Shown piece after piece: positions 1 through 11,256 of a stretch of 64,000 nt of DNA. The DNA lies in the NCBI GenBank assembly GCA_001599755.1, contig BCHX01000003.1, positions 806,001 to 870,000 of the forward strand. The letters run 5' to 3'. The notes under the pieces were generated by a model. That model saw nothing but the letters and a program-made list of their open reading frames with translations, did no database searches and had not been told where the DNA came from. The stretch is from Gliomastix tumulicola. Its lineage: Eukaryota; Ascomycota; Sordariomycetes; Hypocreales; Bionectriaceae. How positions within the stretch are numbered: position 1 is the first letter of the stretch; the number at the start of each line of letters is the position of its first letter. A program made the translations under genes and the position numbers.

Positions 1-1464
1 GAATGTCGGAGGCTCGGAATTGCTCCCTTCCACAGATTGGTTCTCGGCATCTGGGAAACCTTCAGGATCGGTACTGCTCTCGTCTCGAATGCCTTCAGAA
101 TCGGTATCGCTATACCCCCCTCCCTGACGCTGATTACTTCCCGCCGGCCGTCTTGTCTGAGGTGAAATCTCTCCAAGCGTTCGTCTTCGTCGGGGTGGAA
201 ACACGCTGGGGGGCCCTCTTGGCTGGGTACTACCGGGAGGTGGTTGATTCTCGCGGTTCCCAAACTCGAGGCCAACACGGGGAGGACCGGGGATTGCTTG
301 TCTTCTTGGTTGAAGCTGGATTTCGCCGAGAGGTATCCTTGGCTGATTTGCGCCGGCGGGGACTCTGGGCTGGCTCTCATCATCCTCAAAGATATCAAAG
401 TCCAACCTGTTACTCCTGCGTCTTGTTCTGGGGTCTATTTCCAGGTCTGGGTTAAGCGTTCGCTGCGGCGGCCTCTGAATGCGCGGTGTGGGTGCTTGGT
501 TCTCAGCATCGCTGTTGTGCGTCGGCTCATCCTCGTGTATACTGAATTCTGCCTCGTCGCCAGGGCCCTCAAGCACAGTGCTGGCGTCACTATTGGGTAC
601 CACGACGAATATCTCCCCGAAAGGTTGCCTTGACTGGCCTATAATCTGCCCGGGAGGGGTCCGCGGGGGCTCTTGGGGTTGATTGTTCGTCTGCTCAGCG
701 TCCTCGTCGTAAATTTGAAACTCGAAACCCTGGCTACTACTTCTCTCGTTGGCACTGATGAAGCTTGAGCTGGGAGTGGGTTCACTCTTGACCGGATCCG
801 GCGAGACCAGCTGGGCGCTGTAGTCGGAATCAACCGAGATTGGAGAACTCAGGGTCGCTCCAGTTCGCTGACGAGCACGTTTTGGCACTGGCGATTCACT
901 CGCAGCCTCATTACTGGATGATCGCTGCCTCTTGGACCCATGATTAGAGGGCGTCATCGCAGAAGAAGTCTGCGGGGTCGATGAAGAAGCGCTCACAGGC
1001 TCAGGGGTAGGCTGTTGCTCCTGGCCTGGTGGACTTTGGTCTTGTTGAGGCTCGGATCCGGCCTGCGGCTGGCTGGCATTGCTGGCATTGCTGGCTGCTG
1101 CCGGAGACTGCTGTGCGGGCTCGATCTCGGTGGAATCATCCTCACTCTGCGCTGGAGGAGGAGGAGGAGGAGGTGGAGGAGAAGGCGGCGGTGGTGTAGC
1201 AGGCTGGGCTTGAGCTGCTGGTCCCCGTCGTGGTTGTCTTCGTGTTGCCGGCGTTCGAGCTGACCGTGCCCGGGCTCGGCTTACGCCTGCGGGCTGCTGA
1301 TGGGTTGGAAGCAGAGAACCGTCGGGACGTCCTGAGTCGGGAATACCAGCCCTCAGCGGACTTGCCCCAGCTTGTCTGGCCCTTGCTCGAGTCTGGCGTC
1401 TGAACGCAGGTTGAACCGGGCTCCTGGCCCGTCCGCGGCGTCGAGGAGGATTATTGTCGACCAT
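1..1464 (-). CDS. Disordered, probably nuclear protein of unknown function (partial, C-terminus beyond window)
   Basis: From the ATG at 1464 the minus strand is open for 488 codons to the window edge without a stop, so the gene continues to the left. I recognise no folded domain. The N-terminus is Arg/Pro rich, a polyproline run lies near residues 91-104, and basic patches (KRQRSSS near 178, PKRARQR near 195) look like nuclear localisation signals. The C-terminal half carries three copies of a [LF]GEI motif preceded by Arg (RQPFGEI near 282, RIPLGEI near 378, RRTLGEIS near 430), interleaved with ENQ motifs near 320, 405 and 474. The [R]xxLxxI spacing matches APC/C destruction boxes. No intron is needed in the visible part. 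The composition and uninterrupted frame make a real gene likely; its function is not known to me. Confidence 0.72.
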   Translation of the reverse strand, partial: MVDNNPPRRRGRARSPVQPAFRRQTRARARQAGASPLRAGIPDSGRPDGSLLPTHQQPAGVSRARARSARTPATRRQPRRGPAAQAQPATPPPPSPPPPPPPPPAQSEDDSTEIEPAQQSPAAASNASNASQPQAGSEPQQDQSPPGQEQQPTPEPVSASSSTPQTSSAMTPSNHGSKRQRSSSNEAASESPVPKRARQRTGATLSSPISVDSDYSAQLVSPDPVKSEPTPSSSFISANERSSSQGFEFQIYDEDAEQTNNQPQEPPRTPPGQIIGQSRQPFGEIFVVVPNSDASTVLEGPGDEAEFSIHEDEPTHNSDAENQAPTPRIQRPPQRTLNPDLEIDPRTRRRSNRLDFDIFEDDESQPRVPAGANQPRIPLGEIQLQPRRQAIPGPPRVGLEFGNRENQPPPGSTQPRGPPSVFPPRRRRTLGEISPQTRRPAGSNQRQGGGYSDTDSEGIRDESSTDPEGFPDAENQSVEGSNSEPPTF

Positions 1465-2354
1465 GATCGGAAGTGAGATATTTGACAACTGAACTGAACT
1501 CGATTCTTGGGTCTTTGAATTCCTGTTGTCTTGATGCGCAGTGGCGTCTAACTGCAGTTCTTTTGATTGATCTTCCTGTCCCTCATGAAGCCCGCGGGGG
1601 TGGGCGTCGACTTGTTCTATGCCTTATATCTGTGGGGGATATCATGCTGGACAACAAAGAGCTCAAGCAGGAGTCGTAAAATTGAGCGTGAGATTCGCTT
1701 CTCAGGGGCTTTATCGCATGAGGCATGTTGTTATCCATTGTTTGGCATCATCGAAAGACTCGAGGCGCGGCTGCGAGTGCCAAATGGATTTCACTTGTTT
1801 TCACTGGTGTGATAAGGACGGTGTTATCGCTGTTCGGCGAATGGCATTGTTTGGAGAGCTCTCGGCCATGCAGACAGACAAAGCAGATAGAAGGTGCAAA
1901 GAGGTGGTGAATTTCTCTATTCTGCCTGACAAGGAGCGTTGCTAACTTGAAGGGTCCAATGATAAAGAGGCTTGTTTGTTGTTATTGTTGTCATTTTTTT
2001 GTGTGCTAGATGAAGAGTCACTGAGGAAACTGCGATGCTTGGCTCGTTTCGATTCACTCAGGATGCGTCACTTGTTGAGTTCCGAATGGACTAAAGTGTT
2101 GTAAGCATATGACGTGGTTGAGACTGAGCGTTGTTATGAACAAAGACGAAAGAACAAACACTTTTCACTAGGACTGACTGACTGACTCTCTTGTGAGTTC
2201 TTGTCATGGGAATTATAAGGTATTATATCAACGTCATTCGTTGTCTTCTCTATCTGCTAGAAAATTCGCCTGCCAGTGTAAAAAGAGAGTAATTAAAAGT
2301 CCAGACGCTATCTATAAAGTTCTCACACAAAGAAAGTCGTGATATTCATTGTCC
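1465..2354. other. Intergenic: leader of the partial gene and 3' region of the sulfate permease
   Basis: No coding region is supported. A short GACT tandem (about 2173-2186) and AT-rich stretches are the only visible structure. It contains the promoter of the minus-strand gene ending at 1464 and the downstream region of the permease. Confidence 0.6.
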
Positions 2355-4932
2355 TCATGCCATCAACCGGCAGTTTCCATCTTTCGGCCTCGCGTCCCTC
2401 ACCGCCGCCTCGACGGCATCGTGCAGATCATGATGGAAGAACGGCCTGTCCACGCCGTAGACGCTCGCCATGGCCGTGCTCTCGCAAGGCGTCGCATCCG
2501 ACTCTCCCGACGTGGCTGCGACGGTGGTGGCGGTGGTGGTGGCGGCATCATCCGAGTCTCTGCTGCAGGTCGCCTGCTCCGGGTCAGCAGAAGGCGTCGT
2601 CGACTTGGCCTTGGCCTTGGCCTCGCCCAGCCCCTGATCGAGGATCGCGGCGATGGTAAACGCGGGCTGCCAGTACGTCTGCGCCTCGGCGTTGAGCGCC
2701 GACGGGAAACCGAAGCCCGAGGCGGCGAGCGCCCGGCGCGTCCAGCGGTTGTGCACGCTGGCAAAGTGCAGCTCCACGGTGTCGGGCGAGCAGTACCGCT
2801 CGAGCGTGTTGCGCAGGTCGACGAGCCCCTGGATCGAGGTGACGTCCATGTTGTTGACGGCCGAGAGGTCCAGCACGACGGCGCGGAGGAGCGGCTTGTC
2901 GTCGTCGTAGTCGTCGCCGTGGCCGAGCTTTGTGCTCGACTTGGGGCCCGGGTCGTTCCAGAGGCGGTCGGATTCCCTCTCGAACTGCTCGTCCGAGGTC
3001 CGGCGGGTGTGGCTGGTGATGTAGGTCGTCAGGGCCTCGATGTGGAGGGCCTGGTTGGTGTAGTTGTAGCCTTCGTTGAAGCGGTAGACGAAGACGCCTG
3101 GGTAGGGCGTGTCGACCTTGATGTTGGGGTTTGAGGCGTCTCTGCGGTCCAGTGGCATGTAGATGTCTCGGTGCAGGAGGCTTGATGCGCGCTTGGAGGG
3201 TGTCTTCTTCACGCCGTCCTGACTCTCACAATCTTGCTCTTCCTCATCCTCATTCTCACCCTCGCCCTCATTCACGACCCTTTGTGCGTCAACCACACCT
3301 AGAAACTGACCCCTCGTCCTGGCCAGACGCACCAGAAGCAGCACAAAGGACAGCGCGATGCCAACATAGATGGACGTCTCCAGCGACTCAAACACGGCCA
3401 CGACAACGCCGACAACCCAGATCACCAGCTCCAGCGGCGACAGCTGCCAGTACTTGTACAGGCTCCGCGGCGGCGCAAGCAGATTACACACAGCGTGTAT
3501 GATGAGTCCCGCCAACGCCGCATTGGGGATGTACTTGAACACGCCTGTGAGCGCATACAGCGCCAGCACGAGCACGCACGCGCTGAACAGCCCTGCCAGC
3601 GGCGTCCGCACGCCCGACTTGGACAGCACGGCCGACGCGCCAAACGACCCCGTGCAGACGTAGCCGCCGACAAAGGGGCTGAAGAGGTTCGCGGCGCCCA
3701 GGGCGACGATCTCCTGCGAAGGGGTGATGGTGTAGTCGTACAGGCGGCCCATGGCTTTAGCGATGGCGATGTGCTCGATGATGAGGATGATGACGATGGC
3801 CGGCAGCTGCGGCGCGATGAGGCCGAGGAGCTTCGTGTCCGGGCGCGGTAAGCCGGCCTTTTGGAAGCCCGGCTCGATGTAACCGACGATGCGGAAGCGC
3901 GGGTTGTCGATGTCGTGGCTGCGGTTGACGAGGTAGCTCACGATGGTGAAGAGGATCATGACAAAAGTCATGCGGAGCGACGAGAGGAACGCCCACATGC
4001 GCTTCTGCTTCGCCTGCCTCTTCTCCATAAACGCGCAGAAGTCCCGGATGGCGAACAGCAAGACAATCGAACTCACACCGATCGCCGCGTCGAGCCTCGC
4101 GCGCGGCAGACCCCGGAAGATGTTGATGATGACCTTGTAGGGGCTTTCGCGCGTGTTGATCCCGGGGATGCCCAGCGCCGAGGGCACCTGCGTGCAGAGG
4201 ATGGTGATGCTCGCGGACGTGACGAAGGACGAGATGGGGATGTACGGGATGAACTCGATCAGCCAGCCGAGGCGGAGGAGGCCGACGAAGAGCATGATGG
4301 CGCCCGAGAGGAGGCTGAGCGCGTGGGCGATCTGCGAGTTTGTGTATTCGTCGGGGGCGGACTCCTGCACGTGGCTGATGACTTCGCCTACGAGGAGGGA
4401 GCCGACGGCTGTTGTCTGCAGGGTGAAGTTAGTGGGTTTGTTTGAGGATGTGACTATGAGGAGGGTCACGTACGCCGATGACGATGTCTTTTGATGTTCC
4501 GAAGAGCCAGTAGAGGACTGCGCCAGTAAAGGATGTGTAGAGGCCGTAGGCGGGAGGCAGCTGGGCGAGAAGAGCATAGGCCATTGCCTGTGGCACGACG
4601 ACCAGTCCAATCGTCACTCCAGCCACGGCATCACCCAGCAGCCACCGTCCGCAATATCTTCTAATCCATGAAGATGAAGGGAACAGACTTGTGATGTAGT
4701 AAACGACGTCCTCCCTCGACGGCGCGAGCTCCTGGATCCATTCTCCAACGGTAGGCTCGTCCTCGAGGTAGATGTCAGCCGGCGATATCGTCTGGTATGC
4801 CCGTCTTTCGAGGTTAGATGGCTGCCGCGCGTATCGTTCATTGACGTCGATGCCGAGGACTTTGCTGGTGATGAAGTCGCCGACCTTCTGTGACCTGGAG
4901 GCCGGCGTTGGCGTGTTCGTTGTGTCTTGCAT
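2355..4932 (-). CDS. SulP-family sulfate permease with STAS domain
   Basis: This is a proton-coupled sulfate (or related oxyanion) transporter of the plasma membrane, of the SUL1/SUL2 and Neurospora cys-13/cys-14 class. Exons are 4474-4932 and 2355-4415, separated by a 58-base intron (GTACGT donor, CTGCAG acceptor) that removes an in-frame block with a stop; the join gives 839 residues, the normal family length. The SulP signature VVVPQAMAYA, with the PAYGLY segment after it, lies at residues 111-132. Many hydrophobic segments follow, and a cytosolic STAS domain occupies about 588-745 (VVLDLSAVNNMD core). The start at 4932 is preferred over an ATG 12 codons upstream because residues 1 onward (MQDTTNTPTP) read as a normal acidic cytosolic tail. 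A Ser/Glu-rich linker precedes STAS. Which oxyanion is carried cannot be read from sequence. Confidence 0.93.
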
Positions 4933-5908
4933 GGTAAGTCTACTTAATTCGTAGTATAAGAGACACAAGAGGACAAGAACATGATAGAGTGAAAGAAACG
5001 AATATCTCTAACCTCTGCTGTCTACTGCATCAAAGGGAATGAAAACAGCAAAAACTCTGTAAACGAAGAGCAGGGCAGGGGATACGAGAATTAAAAGGAA
5101 ACCTCCCCGAGCACAGATCTCCCATCGTGAAGAATCGGCGCCGGAGGCATCGTGGCTGTCGGACGGCTTCCCGCTGCCCAGCCGGAGGGGGAACTTTTGT
5201 GGTTCCCTATCGATTTGCATCCCAGTCGTTAATACATGTTCAGGGCTTCCGGATTAAAGACTAAGTTAGGCATTGGCTCTTTTTTTACATGTTATCTGCC
5301 GGGGAAGAAACTGGCGGGTGGATCTCAGAGACGGCGGAGGAGACGGTAGTCGGGACTCGGTGTGGATTTGGGAACGGGGAAAGGGCCAGCCCTAGATGGC
5401 CTCGTATCTGAGTCGACTGAGTCAAGAATCGTCTGGGGGGTCTTTATCGATGGTACGGGGGCATTAGTCAACTATGACACAGAAGTGGAAAGCGCTTCCC
5501 CGTCCTCGTCGCGACGGCTTCACGTTGTCTTTGACCAAACAGGGCCGATCATCACGCAGCCCACGCCACCGGATCACTGATTCATCACGATCGGGGATTT
5601 CTCTGCATGCTGTCCATACACTATGCTCGAATCAAGCGGTGATCGTCTTCCCTCCAAACCTGCCTGCGAGTCAAGGGGAGAAAAGAGAAGATACCGGCAG
5701 TCGTCGGGTCGGCCGTCGGTCTTCCGGCTGCCAGGAAGCCGGGGTGGGTCTCCGCTCCTCTTCCGCTCTCTCCGGATCCGGCGCCGGCCGACGATCCGCT
5801 ATCTCTTGCCGGATAAGTGGACTTCTCTCCCAAGCGTCTTCGTCTTCCAAGCCCCTTCCTCCCCCTCGGAGGTATGCTGATTTGCGCTTGGGAGGTAGAC
5901 AGACGCAT
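4933..5908. other. Intergenic: sulfate permease promoter and 3' region of the small repeat protein
   Basis: Both flanking genes are on the minus strand. Short open frames here overlap on both strands with no family resemblance. I see no clear operator or repeat. Confidence 0.55.
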
Positions 5909-6481
5909 TCATAGCTTCGACTTGGCCGTCGACAGCGACGCCTCCTCCTCTTCCGCGTTCACGCCCCGGTCCTCCTTCTCCGCCTTGATACTGATCGGAT
6001 CCCCTAGCATCGACGGATTGCCCCCGATAGCCCGCTCCCGCCTCGTCAGCCGACGACGCCCACCGCTCCCCTGCCCGTCTTCTTCTTGTTCTCCAGCCCT
6101 GGCCCCAGCACTGGCCCCGCTGCTTCCTCCTCTTCCCCTGCTGCTGCCGCTATCCTCCGAGCCCCGAAGCGTCGTCGACCCAGACTCGTCGTCGGTGGGG
6201 ATCGTGCTGCTGGTCTCGGCCTTGATGCTGATAGGGTCCCCCAGCTGCGACGGGTTGGCGTCCTTGCCGTGGACCTTCTTCATGACTTTCTCTCGGAGGG
6301 ACTCGTGCGGTTCTTTGTTCCGGTGGCCGTGCCCCATCTTGGCGGGTTTCTCAGAGGAATCGTAGGACGGGTTGTCGGTGAGTAGGTCCTTTTTCTGCTG
6401 CTGCCGCTGTTGCTTCTTCTCTTTGATTTTCTTGACGGTAGTGTAGACGCCAAAACCGAAGAGGAAGAGGACGGATGCCAT
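5909..6481 (-). CDS. Small single-pass protein with duplicated LGDPISIKAE motif
   Basis: A 190-residue single-exon frame. Residues 1-14 are hydrophobic (MASVLFLFGFGVYT) and are followed by a strongly basic Lys/Gln stretch, which suggests a short N-terminal membrane anchor with the rest in the cytosol. The motif NPSxLGDPISIKAE occurs twice, at residues 76-89 and 155-168, separated by a Ser/Gly/Glu-rich linker. IKAE fits the SUMO-acceptor pattern psi-K-x-E. The remainder is low complexity. I do not recognise a named family; the exact duplication of a 10-residue core argues that the frame is translated and constrained. Confidence 0.72.
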   Translation of the reverse strand: MASVLFLFGFGVYTTVKKIKEKKQQRQQQKKDLLTDNPSYDSSEKPAKMGHGHRNKEPHESLREKVMKKVHGKDANPSQLGDPISIKAETSSTIPTDDESGSTTLRGSEDSGSSRGRGGSSGASAGARAGEQEEDGQGSGGRRRLTRRERAIGGNPSMLGDPISIKAEKEDRGVNAEEEEASLSTAKSKL

Positions 6482-6867
6482 GGTTGTGAAAGAATGACAA
6501 TTGCTAGTTGCTTCGCTTTATGGTTGAAGTCCCTTGAACTCTGTTAGATAGACTACGTCCTTGACTGACAAGAAGTCGAGGCTGATGACGCATGATGATG
6601 CACTCGAAGAGGCTGGCAGTTGTGTGAGACTAGCGCTGGCTGGGTGTGGTACTCAATGACCTCACCGATAATTGCTAAGGGTTGAGTTGGCCTAGCATGG
6701 CTAGCACACCCAAGTTGTGCACCATCACACCCCTATAATTGATTACCTGTCGTTTGCTAGAGTGCCCGCGTCTAAAGTGTCGTATATTATACGCTTTGTC
6801 TATCACATTATCCAAATCGTCCCAAGAAGCCTGCAACCGCCCGCCAAAGTCAATTCATTTATAAGTC
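6482..6867. other. Intergenic between small repeat protein and ALG9
   Basis: Promoter of the small protein and 3' region of ALG9. AT-rich; nothing else recognised. Confidence 0.55.
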
Positions 6868-8864
6868 TCACGGCTTGCGTTTCAGAAGACAGTGCCTCCC
6901 CCATCTTCTCTTGAATTTCGGAGGCACAATCTCCAAATCAGGCACCCACAGCGCCCTTGCCAGCAGCGACGTATTCTCGGCGTCCAGGAAGCTCTCGCAG
7001 CGGACAACGTCCCACGTATCGGTATCGGCGATGTAGTCCGGCTCGTTGGGCGGCAGCTCGCCCGTCCGCTCCGGGTACTGAGTGTCGACCAGGAAGGAGC
7101 ACGCCCGGAGCTCGGTGTATTTACTGACGTCCTCCTCGTTGCGGTCGTTGAGGCCGCTTGTCGGGAGCCACGTGCCGCTCCAGAAGCCGAAACCGGTGCG
7201 AGCTTCAGAGAACTCGCCCGGCAGCAGACCACGGAACTCAGAGCGCACAAACTTGGCGTGCATGTCCCGAGGCAGGAAGTACGACGACGGGAACCGATAC
7301 CATTCCTTGCCAAAGCACACCAGGTCGCCCTCGCCACCGACCGGCCCCTGGGTCTCGGTGCCGTACCACAAGGGCTGGTAAATCTTCAGGGGCGCCGAGT
7401 AGGCGCTGTAGATGCCGTAGATGCGGGAAAGCCCGATGTCCAAAGACAAGACAAACATAAGGCTCACGCCAATCAGTTTTAACCGAGCCGGTATCTTTCC
7501 GATCAATGTCTTGGGATCCGAGGTCCCGATTGCGGACAAGATGATGTGCAATGAGAGTGCAGCATTCAAGGCCAGGAATGGGTACGCAGGGTACATGAAG
7601 CGCTCTTCCTTGTGAGGCTGCGCAGTGAAGATAGCCAGCCACATGTAGAAGGGTGCCACAAACACCACGGTTCGCAGGCCAGACTGGAACCCTTGGTTTG
7701 AGGGTGACAGGACCTTCTGGATCAAGAACAGGGGCAGAGCCAACATTGCCAGCACGAACCAGACGTTGAAGTTCAGCGCCAGGTTCTTCAGGTAAAAGTG
7801 CCACGGCTCGGTGCCGTATAGCTCGGGGCCACCTGTCGACGAGAAGATGTTGTATCTGACAATGTTCCATGCCACAATCTCGGCCTTCTTGTAGAAGAAC
7901 AGGTTGATGAAGAAGTCGGCGACCTGTTGAAGAGTAAGTAATGTCATCACAACAGCCTTAGAATATCAGATGGACGCACCAAGAGCAAGACTCCAGCGAT
8001 AATACCACGACCAATCCGGATCACAGCCTCGAACTTGGCGTTGCCATCGCTGAAGACCATGAGAACGATTTCCTCCAAGATATAAGGGAAGCACAGGGCG
8101 GACGCGAACGGCCAGCCCAGGATGCCCGCCATGGCAAACCAGAATATCCCCAGTGCCGTCTTCAATCCTCCTCGCCAGTTCATGAAGGCCGAGGCCCCAA
8201 GCAGGCACATGTACATGGCGAAGCTCGACGGGAGGAACGCGGTGCTGGCGTGGAAGTTTCCGGGGCTCGTGACGGTCGCAATGAGGAAGAAGGCGCCGAT
8301 TCGGCCGTTGATTGTCGAGCTCGTGACCTGGAACATGATGGTCTGGCAGAGGGCGCAGAGGAGGGCGAGGCCATATTTGATGAAGTAGAATTCGGAGACC
8401 TGGAGCAGCCTCAACATCAGCATGAAGAGCAGCATAGACATATGATTTGCAGAGAACCGACCTTATTCGACTGAGGAAGCAGTCTTCTGATGTTGCCCAC
8501 AATGGCATGGAGGCCTATGTACAACCAGCTGCGAATCGCATAGTCTGGTGAGTACTCCCACGTCTGCAAGCCATAGCCGTGCGACAGGTAATGCGTCGGT
8601 TCCCAGTAATTGAACGTCTCATCGCAGTCCTGAATGGGCGCAAACAGCACAGACACCAGATTGGCGGCGAGGAAGATGTAGAAGGCCTTTATGGGCTCGA
8701 TGGCGTAGACGCTGTTTCGTCTGAGGTAGCAGTTGAAGGTGTGGGATTAGCCTCTCGCGAGATTCTCAACGTCGAATTGAGGGGCGCAGAGCCGTTGACG
8801 AAGCTTACTTTTTCTTAGCATGGCCCGCCTCGGGGTGCTCAAACTGTCTGCGTTCGGGGGCCAT
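6868..8864 (-). CDS. ALG9: ALG9 alpha-1,2-mannosyltransferase (GT22)
   Basis: An ER membrane enzyme that adds alpha-1,2-mannoses from dolichol-phosphate-mannose to the lipid-linked oligosaccharide for N-glycosylation. Four exons, 8809-8864, 8462-8720, 7980-8399 and 6868-7923, join to 596 residues (human ALG9 is 611). The first luminal loop holds the family motif QDCDETFNYWEPTHYL, with the acidic pair at residues 52-53, followed by LQTWEYSP; FHASTAFLPSSFAMY and the PHKEERFMYPAYP loop are also typical of ALG9 and separate it from PIG-B/GPI10 paralogues. Multiple transmembrane segments run through exons 2-4. Introns are phase 2, 0 and 0; the second uses a weak GTCGGT donor, supported because removing it restores NKVSEFYFIKY. 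It diverges from NAF1 across about 520 bases. Confidence 0.95.
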
Positions 8865-9384
8865 GACAGTCTGGCGGTGGTGGGTTGTGAGGAGGTAAAA
8901 CGCAAACCGAAGGGAAGATGTTGAAGATGGAATAGAGAGACAGCTCAACAAGATCGGGGTTCGGAAACTGCCAGCTCGACTTTTTGGGGGAGAAGCTGCT
9001 GGAGCTAGCGGGCTAAAGCCACCAATTTTAGGGCGCTGCGGGGCATTTTCGATGATTTCAATGAGGGGCGGAATCCACTTGGCGGGACGATCTTGACATC
9101 GATTTTTTTTTATTTTTCGTCAAGATTCCGGCCAAAATTTTGGCGGTCTACAAACAAACTTCTGCTCTATCCGCGCTGGTTGAAATTTCATACTTATTAG
9201 CAGAATTTTTGTTCCTTCTCAAATTCTCGTCGCCTGTCGATCGGGTTCACAATCCAGTGTCATAAAGCTTCAGCCAATTTCCGACATTCAAAGTGCTAAT
9301 CCAGCCTCCTGCAAGCCACCTTCACCCGACGAAAACAGACGAAAATACCGATTGCGCAGAACCTGATTCCCAGCCCGACGCCCG
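8865..9384. promoter_or_regulatory. Bidirectional promoter between ALG9 and NAF1
   Basis: About 520 bases separate the divergent start codons. The NAF1-proximal half has T-rich tracts (for example 9103-9112) and CAAA-rich leader sequence. No specific operator is assigned. Confidence 0.6.
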
Positions 9385-11256
9385 ATGTCTGGCTTCCAGA
9401 TCCCCGGCCTGGGCTTCGCCAAGCCGAATGAGGTCCTCCCGCCTCTCTCCTCCGGTCAGGCTCCCGGCGCGCCTGCTGCTGCCGCTATCGAGGAGCCTGG
9501 TAAGGACGTTGAGATCGCAGATGCGCCACCCTCTACAGAGACGATCCCTGCGCAAACCACAACCGCAGAGGCGCAGGATAAGCCAAGCGCCAACTCACAG
9601 CCTCAGTCCTCCAAGCAGTCCATCGAGGCACCTGCTCCAGCCACTGCTGCCGCACCAGCGGCTGCTGAGTCCGCCCCTCGAGACATCGACATCGCCGATG
9701 CGCCCGCCCAGATCGTCGCAAATACCACACCAGCACAAGCCCAGAGCAGCACATCGGCACCCAGTACAGCCCAGGCCCACAGCGAAACGAATGGCGCCAA
9801 CGCAGACTCTATGGTCCTCGACCAGCCCCCAAGCCCGCCCTCAATAACGGCTGCCCTCGAAGCAGCCCTGGGCGGCCTTGACGCAGACAACGCCGAGGAA
9901 GTCCTCGGCCAGCTTGAGACTCGTCTAGAAACCAACGGCCCCGATCAGCCTGCGCAGGGTCCCGAGTGGGAAGCCGACTCTTCACCGTACGAATCTTCGT
10001 CCGAATCCAGCACCTCATCTGACTCCGACTCAGACGAGGACTCCGACAACGAGGGCTATGAGCTCCTAGGCGTGGAGGAAACGGCCCGGATACTTATGGA
10101 GGCTGAGGGGGGATCAGACGATGAAGGCGGAGACAGAGCAGGCAAGGCTCCTGCAGGGCCGCTACGGACGAAGAACGAACTTCCAGACGAGATCATCCCC
10201 AAACCGGACGTCACTATCACACCCGAGATGAAGGTCGACGAGCTGGGCGCCATAGAACACATCGTGGAGAACATCATCCTCGTCAAGGCCAAGACGACAG
10301 GCGAATACCAGGTCCTCGACACGGGCTCCGTCCTCTGCACCGCAGAGAGGGTCGTCCTCGGCGCGGTGGCAGAGACCATCGGCAAGGTGCTCCAGCCCAT
10401 GTACACGGTCCACTTCACCAGCAGCGAGGAGATCAAGGAGCTCAACCTCGAGGTCGGAACCAAGATATTCTACCCCGTCGACCACGCCTTGTTCGTCTTC
10501 ACCGAGCCGCTGAAGGCGGTCAAGGGCTCTGACGCCAGTAACTTCCACGATGAGGAGATCGGAGACGATGAGATGGAGTTCTCGGACGATGAGAAGGAGG
10601 CCGAGTACAAGCGGTCCCTCAAGAACAAGAAGAAGGCGAGGCAGACGGGCAGGGGTGGTGGTGGACGAGAGCCTCATCCGCTGAGGTACGAGGCATCGGC
10701 CGACCCAGGGGAGCTCAACTACGACGATGATGACGGCCCATACAAACCGCTTACTCGCCCCCCGGGCTTCGGTACCGGGCCCGTGTCCCAGGAGTCAGAG
10801 CCAACCCGCCATAACCCTTATCGCGGCAGGGGCAGGGGAGACCTCAGAGGCAGCAGAGGCCGAGGCCGTGGCCGTGATAGCCGAGGAGGTGGAGGACGCG
10901 GCTACTCCTCATCTCGACCATCAGATGGGTATTCTCTCCCGGCGCAGGGCGCCAAACCTGCCGCTCCTCAGCAATCCTTCCAGCCTCCTCCGCCCCCGGG
11001 ATGGAACCCGCAGGGCGGCCCTGCTCCTCCCGTTCCAGCTTTCCCCTTCCAGTGGCCACCCCAGCCGCAAGGCAGCACAGGCTCGGGACAGGCATGGCAG
11101 CCGCCACCGCCGCCCGGATGGCCAGGCTCACCAGGCCAGTCTTCATCTGGCCCAGCTATGGACCCAGCAGTGATCGCGTCTCTTATGGGACAGCTGTATC
11201 AAAATTCACAGCAGCAGCAGCAGCCGCCGCGATGGGGTGGTCAGCAAGGACGCTAA
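9385..11256 (+). CDS. NAF1: NAF1, H/ACA snoRNP assembly factor
   Basis: Nuclear assembly factor that occupies the Gar1 site on Cbf5 during biogenesis of H/ACA snoRNPs (rRNA pseudouridylation). A single exon of 623 residues. The conserved Gar1/Naf1 beta-barrel runs from about 278 to 392 (DELGAIEHIVENIILVKA, then GSVLCTAERVVLGAVAETIG and FTSSEEIKEL). The long N-terminus is Ala/Pro/Ser rich and acidic. After the core come an acidic-basic stretch, an RGG-type region near 478-508 and a Pro/Gln-rich tail ending in poly-Gln, as in yeast Naf1. The extra tails and the size distinguish it from Gar1 itself. Confidence 0.95.
   Translation: MSGFQIPGLGFAKPNEVLPPLSSGQAPGAPAAAAIEEPGKDVEIADAPPSTETIPAQTTTAEAQDKPSANSQPQSSKQSIEAPAPATAAAPAAAESAPRDIDIADAPAQIVANTTPAQAQSSTSAPSTAQAHSETNGANADSMVLDQPPSPPSITAALEAALGGLDADNAEEVLGQLETRLETNGPDQPAQGPEWEADSSPYESSSESSTSSDSDSDEDSDNEGYELLGVEETARILMEAEGGSDDEGGDRAGKAPAGPLRTKNELPDEIIPKPDVTITPEMKVDELGAIEHIVENIILVKAKTTGEYQVLDTGSVLCTAERVVLGAVAETIGKVLQPMYTVHFTSSEEIKELNLEVGTKIFYPVDHALFVFTEPLKAVKGSDASNFHDEEIGDDEMEFSDDEKEAEYKRSLKNKKKARQTGRGGGGREPHPLRYEASADPGELNYDDDDGPYKPLTRPPGFGTGPVSQESEPTRHNPYRGRGRGDLRGSRGRGRGRDSRGGGGRGYSSSRPSDGYSLPAQGAKPAAPQQSFQPPPPPGWNPQGGPAPPVPAFPFQWPPQPQGSTGSGQAWQPPPPPGWPGSPGQSSSGPAMDPAVIASLMGQLYQNSQQQQQPPRWGGQQGR

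Noticed and set aside
2349..3134. A 261-codon plus-strand frame
   Set aside because: It is antisense to the STAS region of the sulfate permease and has the Arg/Val-rich composition of a shadow frame.
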